In this document: in pieces, positions 41,910 to 51,014 of the stretch
Layout: every line of letters begins with the position of its first letter
How positions within the stretch are numbered: the first letter of the stretch is position 1
Assembly: GCF_036226885.1 (NCBI RefSeq)
Contig: NZ_CP109027.1
Coordinates: 4,836,001-4,900,000, forward strand
DNA: 64,000 nt
Reading direction: 5' to 3'
From: Streptomyces sp. NBC_00663
GTDB taxonomy: Bacteria; Actinomycetota; Actinomycetes; Streptomycetales; Streptomycetaceae
Made by a program: the position numbers and the translations under genes
Notes under the pieces: generated by a model
What the model was told of the DNA's origin: nothing
The model's input: the letters and a program-made list of their open reading frames with translations, nothing else
The model's database searches: none

Positions 41910-42464
41910 TCAGTGCGGCTCGGGAAAGCGCAGATACCGCGGCGGTACGGCCTCGGTCAGCCAGACCCCGTTCGCGCTGACGTGGAAGACAAGGCCGTCG
42001 CGGTCCATGGCGCCGGCGTCCACCGAGAGGACCACGGGGCGGCCACGGCGGGCGCCCACCCGGGTCGCCGTCTCGCGGTCCGCCGAGAGGTGCACGGCAT
42101 GCCGGTTCATGGGCCGCAGGCCCTCGGCGCGGATCGCGTCCAGGCTGCGGGCCACGGTGCCGTGGTAGAGGTACGGCGGTGGTGTCGTCGGGGACAGGCC
42201 GAGGTCGACGTCGATGCTGTGGCCCTGGCTGGCGCGGATGCGGGTGCCTTCGACGGCGAAGCGCTTCTTGTCATTGGCGGCCACCACGTGGTCCATCTCT
42301 TCCCGGGTGAAGCGGAACCCGTGCGCCGCCGCCGCGGCGATCAGCGTGTCGATCTCGACCCAGCCGCCCTCGTCGAGCGTGAGCCCGATGCGCTCCGGCT
42401 GATGGCGCAGATGCTTCGAGAGGTACTTCGACACCTTCACGGTGCGTCGTTCGTCCATGTCCAT
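41910..42464 (-). CDS. kptA: RNA 2'-phosphotransferase (KptA/Tpt1 family)
   Basis: About 184 residues. The N-domain is VSKYLSKHLRHQPERIGLTLDEGGWVEIDTLI, followed by IRASQGHSIDVDLGL, YLYHGT and GRPVVLSVDAGAM, the conserved motifs that bind the 2'-phosphate and NAD+. Tpt1 enzymes remove the splice-junction 2'-phosphate from RNA by ADP-ribosylation. Bacteria lack that splicing, so the natural substrate is unclear. ATG 42464 or 42458. The DnaA-box pair at 42516-42569 lies just upstream. Confidence 0.92.
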   Translation of the reverse strand: MDMDERRTVKVSKYLSKHLRHQPERIGLTLDEGGWVEIDTLIAAAAAHGFRFTREEMDHVVAANDKKRFAVEGTRIRASQGHSIDVDLGLSPTTPPPYLYHGTVARSLDAIRAEGLRPMNRHAVHLSADRETATRVGARRGRPVVLSVDAGAMDRDGLVFHVSANGVWLTEAVPPRYLRFPEPH

Positions 42465-42515
42465 CAGCGTGACGGGCGAGACGTGAATCACGCGAATGAT
42501 TTTGCCTCGGATGTT

Positions 42516-42569
42516 TGGTCCACAACCAACTATAGTTATCCACAGGCTAGTTGGCGCTTCTGTGGACAA
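42516..42569. promoter_or_regulatory. DnaA-box pair between MerR and kptA genes
   Basis: Perfect TTATCCACA at 42536-42544, perfect TTGTCCACA (minus strand) at 42561-42569, and a one-mismatch TGGTCCACA at 42516-42524, all within 54 bp of AT-rich intergenic DNA. The arrangement fits a small DnaA binding locus in the kptA promoter. Confidence 0.6.
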
Positions 42570-42581
42570 CTCACCGCCGTG

Positions 42582-43520
42582 TCAGCCCCCTTCGGCAAAA
42601 TCGCTTGGGGGACCGCCCCTTGACGTGAGCGCGTCCAACGCCCGCGCCCGCACCTCCCGTTCAGCCGCCAACGCCACGAACTCCGCCACCCGCTCCGCGC
42701 CAACCAGCCCCTCCACGGCCCGCATTGTCTCCTCGGGCAAGGACACCGACCGTGCCGCGGAAGGCTGCGTCGGGCTCTGGCCCGTACTGAGGTGCTGCCT
42801 CAGATGCCGTACCGCCAACAACCGCATCGCCCGGGCGAGTTCCGCGTCTACCGTCTGCTGCGCGAGCGGCCTGAGCCGGCGTACCAGCGTGGCCGCCTCG
42901 GCCGCTTCCGCGTCGCTCGGACGGTGCGGTCCGTCGAGGTAGCGCGCGAAGACATGCTCGGTGGTGAACTCCAGGAAACGGGCGGCGATGTGCTCTACCC
43001 GAACCCTCAACTCCCTTAGGTGGCCAGCGATAGCGGACAGCGGAACCCCCGCGGCGTACAACTCGACGGCGACGGCTAGCTCTTGAGGGCTCGGTACGAG
43101 GAAGGAGTCCTCGTCGCCGGGCACCGGCTCCAGCACCCCGAGTTCCACGGCCTCGGCGACCGCGGCGACGTCCGGGCTGCCGCCGAACCGCTCGTCCAGC
43201 TCCGCGCGCGAGATCCGCCCCGCCTCCTCGTCGCTCCACGGCCCGTCCACCTCGGCGACCAGCCCGAGCACCCCGCCGAGCCCGCGCCCGGCGTCCCAGG
43301 CCTCCAGAAGCTCCTTGATGGAGGCCAGGGTGTAGCCGCGGTCAAGCAGGCCGGCGATCTGGTGGAGACGGGCGAGATGGACGTCCGAGTAGAGGTTGGC
43401 ACGGCCGCGCCGCTCGGGGCGGGGGAGCAGGCCGCGGTCCTGGTAGGCGCGGATGGTGCGGACGGTTGCGCCGCTGAGGTGGGCGAGGTCCTCGATGCGG
43501 TACGCGGGACCGGCACTCAC
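42582..43520 (-). CDS. MerR family transcriptional regulator
   Basis: A 312-residue protein: YRIEDLAHLSGATVRTIRAYQDRGLLPRPERRGRANLYSDVHLARLHQIAGLLDRGYTLASIKELLEAWDAG is a standard MerR HTH. It is followed by a long C-terminal region, much larger than metal-sensing MerRs and without a cysteine motif, so it probably binds an organic ligand. It reads away from kptA's DnaA-box gap and lies upstream of it on the same strand. Confidence 0.88.
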   Translation of the reverse strand: MSAGPAYRIEDLAHLSGATVRTIRAYQDRGLLPRPERRGRANLYSDVHLARLHQIAGLLDRGYTLASIKELLEAWDAGRGLGGVLGLVAEVDGPWSDEEAGRISRAELDERFGGSPDVAAVAEAVELGVLEPVPGDEDSFLVPSPQELAVAVELYAAGVPLSAIAGHLRELRVRVEHIAARFLEFTTEHVFARYLDGPHRPSDAEAAEAATLVRRLRPLAQQTVDAELARAMRLLAVRHLRQHLSTGQSPTQPSAARSVSLPEETMRAVEGLVGAERVAEFVALAAEREVRARALDALTSRGGPPSDFAEGG

Positions 43521-43635
43521 CGGACCGCCCCTGCCTTCGGTGCCCGGCGCGGAACAGCGGTCGGCATGCCGGGTGGCCGGCGTGACGGCGTGGGCGGCCA
43601 GCCGACGAAGCCCCCGCGAGAGACAACTCCCGGAC

Positions 43636-45393
43636 TCACAGCGGTGGTTCCAGCCGCGCGATCGCCCGCAGCGCGCGCGGCGCGAGGCGGGACATGAGGC
43701 GGGCGCCGCGCGCCTCCGGTGTCACCGGCACGACCGCCTCGTTGCGCACGACCGCCCGCAGGATCGCGTCGGCGACCTTCTCCGGCGGGTAGTTCCGCAG
43801 CCCGTACAGCCGCGCCGCCCTCTTCTGGCGCCGCTTCTCCTCCACGCCGTCGACGCCGGCGAACCGGGCGGTCGAGGTGATGTTGGTGTTCACGAAGCCC
43901 GGGCAGATCGCGCTGACGCCGATGCCCTGACCGGCCAGTTCGGCGCGCAGGCACTCGCTGAGCATCAGCACCGCCGCCTTGGAGGTGCTGTAGGCGGGCA
44001 GCGCCTTGGAGGGCTGGTACGCCGCCGCCGACGCCGTGTTGACGATGTGGCCGCCCTGTCCACGCTCGGCCATCTGCTTCCCGAACAGCCGGCAACCATG
44101 GATGACGCCCCAGAGATTCACGTCGAGGACCTTCTTCCAGTCCTCCGGGGTGGTGTCGAAGAAGGACCCTGACAGGCCGATCCCGGCGTTGTTGACCAGG
44201 ACGTCCACCACCCCGTACGCGGCGGCGACCCTGTCGGCGAGCTTCTCCATGGCCTGTTCGTCGGAGACGTCGACGGTCTCGGCCCAGGCCTCGGGCGCCC
44301 CCAGCAGGCGGGACATCTCGGCGGTACGGGCCGCGCCCTCCGGGTCCCGGTCGACGGCGATCACCCGCGCGCCGGACTCGGCGAACGCGTACGCCGTCGC
44401 CCGCCCGATGCCGCTGCCCGCGCCGGTGACCAGCACCAGCTGGCCGCCGAACCGGTCGGCGTACTTCCCGTCCGGCGCGGTGACCGTCCTGCCGCTCTCG
44501 TTGACCGTCACGAACTCTCCGATCCAGGACGCCAGTTGGTCGGGCCGGGACCGCGGTATCCAGTGCCGGGCCGGGAGGGTGCGCCGCGTCAACTGCGGGA
44601 CCCACTCCTCCAGTTCGTCGTAGAGCCGCTCGGACAGGAACGCGTCGCCGAGCGGCGTGATGAGCTGCACGGGCGCGTGCGCGTAGGCGTCGGCGCGGGG
44701 GTGGCGCAGCCGGGCCCGTACGTTGTCCCGGTACAGCCAGGCTCCGTGCGCCGCGTCCGTGGGGAGGGACGAGGTGGGATAGCCGTCTCCGGGGACCCGT
44801 TCGAACCGCTCCAGGAGGCGCGGCCACACCTTGCCGAGCGGGCCGCGCCAGGCCAGTTCGGGCAGCACGGGCGTGTGCAGCGCGTACACGTACCAGGACT
44901 TGGCGCCCTGGCCGAGGAGCTGGCCGACGCGGCGCGGGGTGGGGCGCCTGAGGCGGGTGTTGATCCAGTGCCCGAAGTGGTCGAGGGACGGGCCGGACAT
45001 CGAGGTGAACGACGCGATCCGGCCCTCGGTGCGGGCGACCGTGGCGAACTCCCAGGACTGCACCGAGCCCCAGTCGTGCCCGACCAGATGTACCGGCCGG
45101 TCCGGGCTGACCGCGTCGACCACGGCGAGGAAGTCGTCCGTGAGCTTCTCCAGGGTGAAGCCGCCCCGCAGCGGCCGCGGGGCGGTGGAGCGGCCGTGGC
45201 CCCGGACGTCGTAGAGCACGACGTGGAAGCGGTCGGCGAGACGGGCGGCGACCTGGGCCCACACCTCCTTGCTGTCCGGGTAGCCGTGCACGAGGACCAC
45301 GGTCGGCTGTCCGGGCTCGCCGAGTTCGGCGACGCACAGCTCGACACCGCCGGTCCGCACCCGGCGCTCACGCGCGTTCTCCAGCTTGCTCAC
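43636..45393 (-). CDS. Alpha/beta hydrolase-short-chain dehydrogenase fusion
   Basis: A 585-residue two-domain enzyme. Residues about 10-295 form an alpha/beta hydrolase with oxyanion HGYPDS, a nucleophile elbow GHDWGS (aspartate, as in epoxide hydrolases and dehalogenases) and a catalytic His in PARHWIPRS. Residues about 315-570 are a short-chain dehydrogenase with TGAGSGIG, NNAGIG and YSTSK. A single polypeptide could hydrolyse and then oxidise a substrate. GTG 45393 is preceded by GGCGGAGGCGAA, which is a duplicated copy of the neighbour's 3' end. Confidence 0.9.
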   Translation of the reverse strand: MSKLENARERRVRTGGVELCVAELGEPGQPTVVLVHGYPDSKEVWAQVAARLADRFHVVLYDVRGHGRSTAPRPLRGGFTLEKLTDDFLAVVDAVSPDRPVHLVGHDWGSVQSWEFATVARTEGRIASFTSMSGPSLDHFGHWINTRLRRPTPRRVGQLLGQGAKSWYVYALHTPVLPELAWRGPLGKVWPRLLERFERVPGDGYPTSSLPTDAAHGAWLYRDNVRARLRHPRADAYAHAPVQLITPLGDAFLSERLYDELEEWVPQLTRRTLPARHWIPRSRPDQLASWIGEFVTVNESGRTVTAPDGKYADRFGGQLVLVTGAGSGIGRATAYAFAESGARVIAVDRDPEGAARTAEMSRLLGAPEAWAETVDVSDEQAMEKLADRVAAAYGVVDVLVNNAGIGLSGSFFDTTPEDWKKVLDVNLWGVIHGCRLFGKQMAERGQGGHIVNTASAAAYQPSKALPAYSTSKAAVLMLSECLRAELAGQGIGVSAICPGFVNTNITSTARFAGVDGVEEKRRQKRAARLYGLRNYPPEKVADAILRAVVRNEAVVPVTPEARGARLMSRLAPRALRAIARLEPPL

Positions 45394-45475
45394 TTCGCCT
45401 CCGCCCAGGGCCGCGTCCCGCGCTCACGCGTGCCTTCGAGAACCAACCCGGTCACTTCGCCTCCGCCCAGCGCCG
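45390..45475. repeat. 24-bp direct repeat linking two genes
   Basis: The block TCACTTCGCCTCCGCCCAG plus the next five bases (one mismatch) occurs at 45390 and again at 45452, 62 bp apart. Read on the minus strand, one copy supplies the RRWAEAK stop of the M24 gene and the other the ribosome site and GTG start of the downstream fusion gene. Confidence 0.8.
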
Positions 45476-46294
45476 CACGTGCGGCAGGTCGTCGTCCAGC
45501 CAGAAGGCGCTCTCCTCGGGATCCTCGGAGTCGGTGACCACGAGGATCTCCTCGAACTTCGCGCCCGTGCCCCGGAATCCGAGGTGGGGTTCGACCGCCC
45601 ACAGGCCCGGCTGCGGCGGGTGGTCGGAGAAGCGGTACGGCGACCAGAGCGGGGACCATCCCTCGCGGTGGCCGTGCAGGGCGTCGGCCGCGAGGCCCTT
45701 GAGGGACTGGGTGCCGAACCCGAGGACCTTCGGTGACCAACGGCGTTGCTTCACCCGGTCCACCTTGTGGGCGATCACCCCGAAGGGGTAGGCGCGGTGC
45801 CGGTTCGCGTAGCCCTGGCGGACCATGAGGCGGTCCACGTCCTCGTAGATCGCGCGCAGCGGGCGCCGCTCGCGCACCTCGCGCAGGATCAGCTCACGAT
45901 GGACCTCCAGGTCGTCCATCAGCTTGTCCTGCACGGGGTTCGGGCCCAGGGAGCCCGAGTAGCCGATGTCCGCGGTGAAGCCGTCGTGGACCGGGGCCAT
46001 GTCCAGGATGAACGGCATCCCGGGCTCCAGGCGCCGGTGGGTGGGGAAGAACTGGAGCGGGAGACGGAAGTTCACGAACGCCGTGCGGTCCCCGAACCAG
46101 GCGAAGGGGAGATGGAACCAGTCCCGCACCCCGCGCTCGCGCAGCCACTCGCGCTGCATCCGCGCCGCCTCGCGCTCGGTCACTCCGGGTTCCAGCCGTG
46201 CCGCCACGGCCTCGGCGCACTCGTACGCCAGCCGTTGCACTTTTCTGAATCCCCGCAGTTCCGCGGCCCGTTCGCCTGACACCGCCGTCGTCAT
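45452..46294 (-). CDS. M24 family metallopeptidase (creatinase/aminopeptidase P fold)
   Basis: About 280 residues of the pita-bread fold. The metal-ligand motifs are ILDMAPVHDGFTADIGYSG (two Asp), YPFGVIAHKVDRV (His) and VEPHLGFRGTGAKFEEILVVTD (two Glu). It may be a Xaa-Pro peptidase or a non-peptidase hydrolase of this fold. ATG 46294 is preceded by GGGGTGG. Its stop is followed 58 bp later by the hydrolase-SDR fusion on the same strand. Confidence 0.88.
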   Translation of the reverse strand: MTTAVSGERAAELRGFRKVQRLAYECAEAVAARLEPGVTEREAARMQREWLRERGVRDWFHLPFAWFGDRTAFVNFRLPLQFFPTHRRLEPGMPFILDMAPVHDGFTADIGYSGSLGPNPVQDKLMDDLEVHRELILREVRERRPLRAIYEDVDRLMVRQGYANRHRAYPFGVIAHKVDRVKQRRWSPKVLGFGTQSLKGLAADALHGHREGWSPLWSPYRFSDHPPQPGLWAVEPHLGFRGTGAKFEEILVVTDSEDPEESAFWLDDDLPHVRRWAEAK

Positions 46295-46549
46295 GCCACC
46301 CCGTCCCGCCCAGTCCTCGCCGACTGCGCTACGTGCTCGTAACGTGACACCGCCGAATGTGACAGTCGTTAGAGGCTGCGTCAATAGGCGGGCTCGGGCC
46401 TGTGGAAAACTCCGACGCCGCCCGCCGACCCGGCCCTCCCGTAACTCTCAGGCATGGCATCCCCTACGGGCCCGTACATCTGGAGGCTGACCCGAAGACA
46501 GCTCTGCGGTGTGACGACCCGAGTGGTGCGGGTCACTACTGTCGACGAC

Positions 46550-47530
46550 GTGACTGTGATCGCGACCGAAAGCCTGAGCAAGCGGTTCCCCCGGGTGACC
46601 GCGCTTGACCGGCTCTCCGTGGACGTCGGACCCGGTGTGACCGGACTCGTCGGAGCCAACGGAGCCGGCAAGTCCACACTGATCAAGATCCTGCTGGGTC
46701 TGTCCCCCGCCACCGAGGGCCGCGCCGAGGTGCTCGGCCTCGACGTCGCCACCAAGGGCGGCGCCATCCGCGAGCGCGTGGGGTACATGCCGGAGCACGA
46801 CTGTCTGCCGCCCGACGTCTCGGCCACCGAGTTCGTCGTCCACATGGCGCGCATGTCCGGCCTGCCGCCCACCGCGGCCCGCGAGCGCACCGCGGACACC
46901 CTGCGCCATGTCGGGCTGTACGAGGAGCGCTACCGCCCCATCGGCGGCTACTCGACCGGCATGAAGCAGCGCGTGAAGCTCGCCCAGGCCCTCGTCCACG
47001 ACCCGCAGCTGGTCTTCCTGGACGAGCCGACCAACGGCCTCGACCCGGTCGGCCGCGACGACATGCTCGCCCTCATCCGGCGCATCCACACCGACTTCGG
47101 CATCTCGGTCCTGGTCACCTCGCACCTGCTGGGCGAACTGGAACGCACCTGCGACCACGTGGTCGTCGTCGACGGCGGCAAGCTCCTGCGCTCCAGCTCC
47201 ACCACCGACTTCACCCAGACCACCACCACCCTCGCGATCGAGGTCACCGACACCGACGAGCACCCGGACGGCACCCGCGCGGTGCGCGAGGCGCTCCACG
47301 CGCGCGGGGTGAGCGTCGAGGCGGGCAGCGGCCTGCCCGGCGCCGGCCACATCCTGCTGCTCACCGCACAGGGCGAGGAGACCTACGACGTCGTACGGGA
47401 CGTCGTCGCCGACCTCGGCCTCGGCCTGGTCCGCATGGAGCAGCGCCGCCACCACATCTCGGAGGTCTTCCAGGACGACCAGGAGACCGAGGAACAGCAG
47501 CGGAAGGAGGCCGTCGGCCATGGCAGCTGA
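46550..47530 (+). CDS. ABC transporter ATP-binding protein (first)
   Basis: About 326 residues: VIATESLSKRFPRVTALDRLSVDVGPGVTGLVGANGAGKSTLIKILLGL contains Walker A; signature YSTGMKQRVKLAQALVHDP and Walker B LVFLDEPTNGLDPVGR follow, with a C-terminal regulatory domain. The start is uncertain: GTG 46550 or 46556, with no clear ribosome site, perhaps leaderless. It overlaps the next permease gene by 11 bp, so translation is coupled. Confidence 0.9.
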   Translation: MTVIATESLSKRFPRVTALDRLSVDVGPGVTGLVGANGAGKSTLIKILLGLSPATEGRAEVLGLDVATKGGAIRERVGYMPEHDCLPPDVSATEFVVHMARMSGLPPTAARERTADTLRHVGLYEERYRPIGGYSTGMKQRVKLAQALVHDPQLVFLDEPTNGLDPVGRDDMLALIRRIHTDFGISVLVTSHLLGELERTCDHVVVVDGGKLLRSSSTTDFTQTTTTLAIEVTDTDEHPDGTRAVREALHARGVSVEAGSGLPGAGHILLLTAQGEETYDVVRDVVADLGLGLVRMEQRRHHISEVFQDDQETEEQQRKEAVGHGS

Positions 47531-48428
47531 ACACCCGGTCACCGCCCCCGCGGGCGACCAGACCCGCATCCACAACATCGGCTATCGCGCCTACGACGGC
47601 CCCCGGCTCGGCCGCTCCTACGCGACCCGCTCGCTCTACTCGCAGTCCCTGCGCGGCGCCTACGGCCTCGGCCGCTCGGTCAAGTCCAAGGTGCTGCCGA
47701 TGCTGCTGTTCGCGGTGATCTGCGTTCCCGCGGCCATCATGGTCGCCGTCGCGGTCGCCACGAAGGCCAACGCCCTGCCGGTCGAATACACGCGCTACGC
47801 GATCATCATGCAGTCCGTGATCTGCCTGTACGTCGCCTCGCAGGCGCCCCAGTCCGTCTCGCGCGACCTGCGCTTCAAGACCGTTCCGCTGTACTTCTCG
47901 CGGCCCATCGAGACCGCCGACTACGTCCGCGCGAAGTACGCGGCGCTGGCCTCGGCGATGTTCATCCTGACCGCGGCTCCCCTCCTCGTCCTGTACGTGG
48001 GCGCGCTGCTGGCCAAGCTGGACTTCACCGACCAGACCAAGGGATTCGCGCAGGGGCTCGTCTCCGTGGCACTGCTCTCGCTGCTGTTCGCCGGCATCGG
48101 CCTGGTCATCGCGGCGGTCACCCCGCGCCGCGGCTTCGGCATCGCGGCCGTCATCGCCGTCTTCACCATCTCCTACGGCGCCGTCACCACCCTCCAGGCC
48201 ATCGCCGACGCCCAGGGCAGCACTTCCGCCATCCCGTGGATGGGCCTCTTCTCGCCGGTCACCCTCATCGACGGCGTCCAGACCGCCTTCCTCGGCGCGA
48301 CCCCCTCGCTGCCGGGCGGCCACGGCCCCTCGAACGGCCAGGGCGTGGTCTACGTCCTCATCACCCTCGGCCTGATCGCCGCGAGCTACGGCCTGATGAT
48401 GCGCCGCTACAAGAAGGTGGGACTGTGA
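47520..48428 (+). CDS. ABC transporter permease (first)
   Basis: A 302-residue membrane subunit with six predicted helices (VLPMLLFAVICVPAAIMVAVAVAT, FILTAAPLLVLYVGALLA and others) and a soluble N-terminus GYRAYDGPRLGRSYATRSLYSQSLRGAYGLGRS. It pairs with the ATPases on either side. ABC-2-like architecture; substrate unknown. Confidence 0.87.
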   Translation: MAAEHPVTAPAGDQTRIHNIGYRAYDGPRLGRSYATRSLYSQSLRGAYGLGRSVKSKVLPMLLFAVICVPAAIMVAVAVATKANALPVEYTRYAIIMQSVICLYVASQAPQSVSRDLRFKTVPLYFSRPIETADYVRAKYAALASAMFILTAAPLLVLYVGALLAKLDFTDQTKGFAQGLVSVALLSLLFAGIGLVIAAVTPRRGFGIAAVIAVFTISYGAVTTLQAIADAQGSTSAIPWMGLFSPVTLIDGVQTAFLGATPSLPGGHGPSNGQGVVYVLITLGLIAASYGLMMRRYKKVGL

Positions 48429-49336
48429 CCACGCTCTCCATCGACCACGTCTCGCGCTGGTTCGGCAACGTGGTCGCCGTCAACGACGTCACCATGACGA
48501 TCGGCCCCGGCGTCACCGGCCTCCTCGGCCCGAACGGCGCCGGAAAGTCCACCCTGATCAACATGATGGGCGGCTTCCTCGCCCCCTCCACCGGCACGGT
48601 CACCCTCGACGGGCAGCCGACCTGGCGCAACGAGGCCATCTACCGGCACATCGGCATCGTCCCCGAGCGCGAGGCGATGTACGACTTCCTCACCGGTCGC
48701 GAATTCGTCGTCGCCAACGCCGAGTTGCACGGCCTGGGCGCCAAGGCCGCCCAGCGGGCGCTGGCCACGGTCGAGATGGAGTACGCGCAGGACCGCAAGA
48801 TCCAGACGTACTCCAAGGGCATGCGCCAGCGCGTGAAGATGGCGTCCGCCCTGGTCCACGACCCCTCGCTGCTCCTCCTCGACGAGCCCTTCAACGGCAT
48901 GGACCCGCGCCAGCGCATGCAGCTCATGGACCTGCTGCGCCGCATGGGCGACGAGGGCCGCACGGTCCTGTTCTCCTCCCACATCCTCGAAGAGGTCGAG
49001 CAACTCGCCTGGCACATCGAGGTCGTGGTCGCGGGGAGGCACGCGGCCAGCGGCGACTTCCGCAAGATCCGCCGCCTGATGACCGACCGCCCGCACCGCT
49101 ATCTGGTGCGCTCCAGTGACGACCGCGCCCTCGCGGCCGCGCTGATCGCCGACCCGTCCACGTCCGGTATCGAAGTCGACCTGGCGGAGGGCGCGTTGCG
49201 CGTCCAGGCCGTCGACTTCGGCCGTTTCACCGCCCTGTTGCCGAAGGTCGCCCGCGACCACGGCATCCGGCTGCTGACGGTCTCGCCGTCCGACGAGTCC
49301 CTCGAGTCCGTGTTCTCTTACCTGGTCGCGGCGTAG
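48425..49336 (+). CDS. ABC transporter ATP-binding protein (second)
   Basis: A 303-residue ATPase: TTLSIDHVSRWFGNVVAVNDVTMTIGPGVTGLLGPNGAGKSTLINMMGGF, signature YSKGMRQRVKMASALVHDP, Walker B LLLLDEPFNGMDPRQR, and a C-terminal extension. GTG 48425 overlaps the permease stop by 4 bp (GTGA). It resembles the first ATPase throughout, suggesting duplication of a two-gene unit. Confidence 0.92.
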   Translation: MTTLSIDHVSRWFGNVVAVNDVTMTIGPGVTGLLGPNGAGKSTLINMMGGFLAPSTGTVTLDGQPTWRNEAIYRHIGIVPEREAMYDFLTGREFVVANAELHGLGAKAAQRALATVEMEYAQDRKIQTYSKGMRQRVKMASALVHDPSLLLLDEPFNGMDPRQRMQLMDLLRRMGDEGRTVLFSSHILEEVEQLAWHIEVVVAGRHAASGDFRKIRRLMTDRPHRYLVRSSDDRALAAALIADPSTSGIEVDLAEGALRVQAVDFGRFTALLPKVARDHGIRLLTVSPSDESLESVFSYLVAA

Positions 49337-49346
49337 GAGGCCGAAG

Positions 49347-50066
49347 ATGTACGACCCCACAGTCGCCCGACTCACCTACCGAGCCCTGCTCGGCCGCCGC
49401 AGGGCCCTCATCCTGGGCGCCCTGCCCCTGCTGCTGATCGTGATCTCCGTGATCGTGCGCGCCCTGGTCGGCGCCGACGACCAGACCGCGTCCGACCTGC
49501 TCGGCGGCCTCGCGCTGGCCACGATGGTGCCGATCATCGGCGTCATCGCCGGCACCGGCGCGATCGGCCCGGAGATCGACGACGGCTCGGTGGTGTATCT
49601 GCTGTCCAAGCCGATCAAGCGGCCCACGATCATCTTCACCAAGCTCATCGTCGCGATCGCCGTCACCATGGTCTTCTCGGCCCTGCCGACCCTCATCGCC
49701 GGCTTCATCCTCAACGGCAACGGCCAGCAGATCGCCGTCGCCTACACGGTCGCCGCGTTGGTCTCCTCCATCGCCTACGCCGCGCTCTTCCTGCTGCTGG
49801 GCACGGTGTCCCGGCACGCGGTCGTCTTCGGCCTCGTCTACGCCCTCGTCTGGGAGGCCCTGTTCGGCTCCCTGGTCTCCGGGGCGCGCACGCTCAGCGT
49901 CCAGCAGTGGTCGCTGGCCGTGGCCCACAAGGTCGCCGGCGGTGAGCTGGTCACCTCGGACGTGAGCCTGCCGACGGCGACGGTGCTGCTGGTCGTGGTG
50001 ACGGTGCTGGCCACCTGGTACGCCGGTCAGAAGCTGCGCACGCTGAAGCTGGCGGGCGAGGAGTAG
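49347..50066 (+). CDS. ABC transporter permease (second)
   Basis: A 239-residue ABC-2-type permease with six helices (MYDPTVARLTYRALLGRRRALILGALPLLLIVISVIV, then GLALATMVPIIGVIAGTGAIGPEIDDGSVVYLLSKPIKRPTIIFTK). It follows the second ATPase by 10 bp. The four-gene set (ATPase, permease, ATPase, permease) forms either two exporters or one heteromeric system. It ends at a 16-bp repeat array and a terminator. Confidence 0.9.
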   Translation: MYDPTVARLTYRALLGRRRALILGALPLLLIVISVIVRALVGADDQTASDLLGGLALATMVPIIGVIAGTGAIGPEIDDGSVVYLLSKPIKRPTIIFTKLIVAIAVTMVFSALPTLIAGFILNGNGQQIAVAYTVAALVSSIAYAALFLLLGTVSRHAVVFGLVYALVWEALFGSLVSGARTLSVQQWSLAVAHKVAGGELVTSDVSLPTATVLLVVVTVLATWYAGQKLRTLKLAGEE

Positions 50067-50146
50067 GCACCCCAGGGAGCGGGCGCCGCAGGGAGCGGAC
50101 GCCCCAGGGAGCGGACGCCCCAGGGAGCGGGCGCCGCGAGGAGCAG
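50067..50146. repeat. 16-bp imperfect tandem repeat, five copies
   Basis: Five units of the type GCGCCGCAGGGAGCGG start at 50067, 50083, 50099, 50115 and 50131, immediately after the ABC permease stop. They have two to four differences from each other. Likely to vary in copy number among strains. Confidence 0.85.
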
Positions 50147-50174
50147 ACGCCGCGCTTATTGACGGAGGCTTCAC

Positions 50175-50203
50175 CCCGGTCCCGGCACACTGTCGGGACC
50201 GGG
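50175..50203 (+). terminator. Terminator of the ABC operon
   Basis: A perfect 10-bp stem (50175-50184 with 50194-50203) with a 9-base loop, after the tandem repeats and before the next gene. Confidence 0.8.
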
Positions 50204-50226
50204 ACGCACTGCGAGGAGGAACGGGG

Positions 50227-50460
50227 ATGGCGGACGCGCACCACGACGAGCGGGGCCGGTCCGGGGACGACACCTGGGACAGCCTCGTCCTGGACGAGGA
50301 CTTCATACGCTCCGCGGACACCTCGGAGCCGTCCGCCCGCGCCCGCATGCTCGCCGCCCGCTGGCGCGACGAGGCCCCCGAGCCGCAGCCCTGGCGCTCC
50401 GACGAGCCGCCTGCGGGGTGGTTCTTCAGCAGGGGCCGCCGCAGATGGTGGCGCAAGTAG
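50227..50460 (+). CDS. Small charged protein of unknown function
   Basis: A 77-residue protein: MADAHHDERGRSGDDTWDSLVLDEDFIRSADTSEPSARARMLAARWRDEAPEPQPWRSDEPPAGWFFSRGRRRWWRK. It is acidic in the first half and ends in a basic Arg/Trp tail. A strong ribosome site (CGAGGAGGAACGGGG) and codon bias support a real gene. No known domain; it sits between the ABC operon and the tRNA-like RNA. Confidence 0.72.
   Translation: MADAHHDERGRSGDDTWDSLVLDEDFIRSADTSEPSARARMLAARWRDEAPEPQPWRSDEPPAGWFFSRGRRRWWRK

Positions 50461-51014
<554 letters not shown>

Noticed and set aside
50067..50146. CRISPR array
   Set aside because: Units are contiguous 16-mers without spacers, and no cas genes are present.
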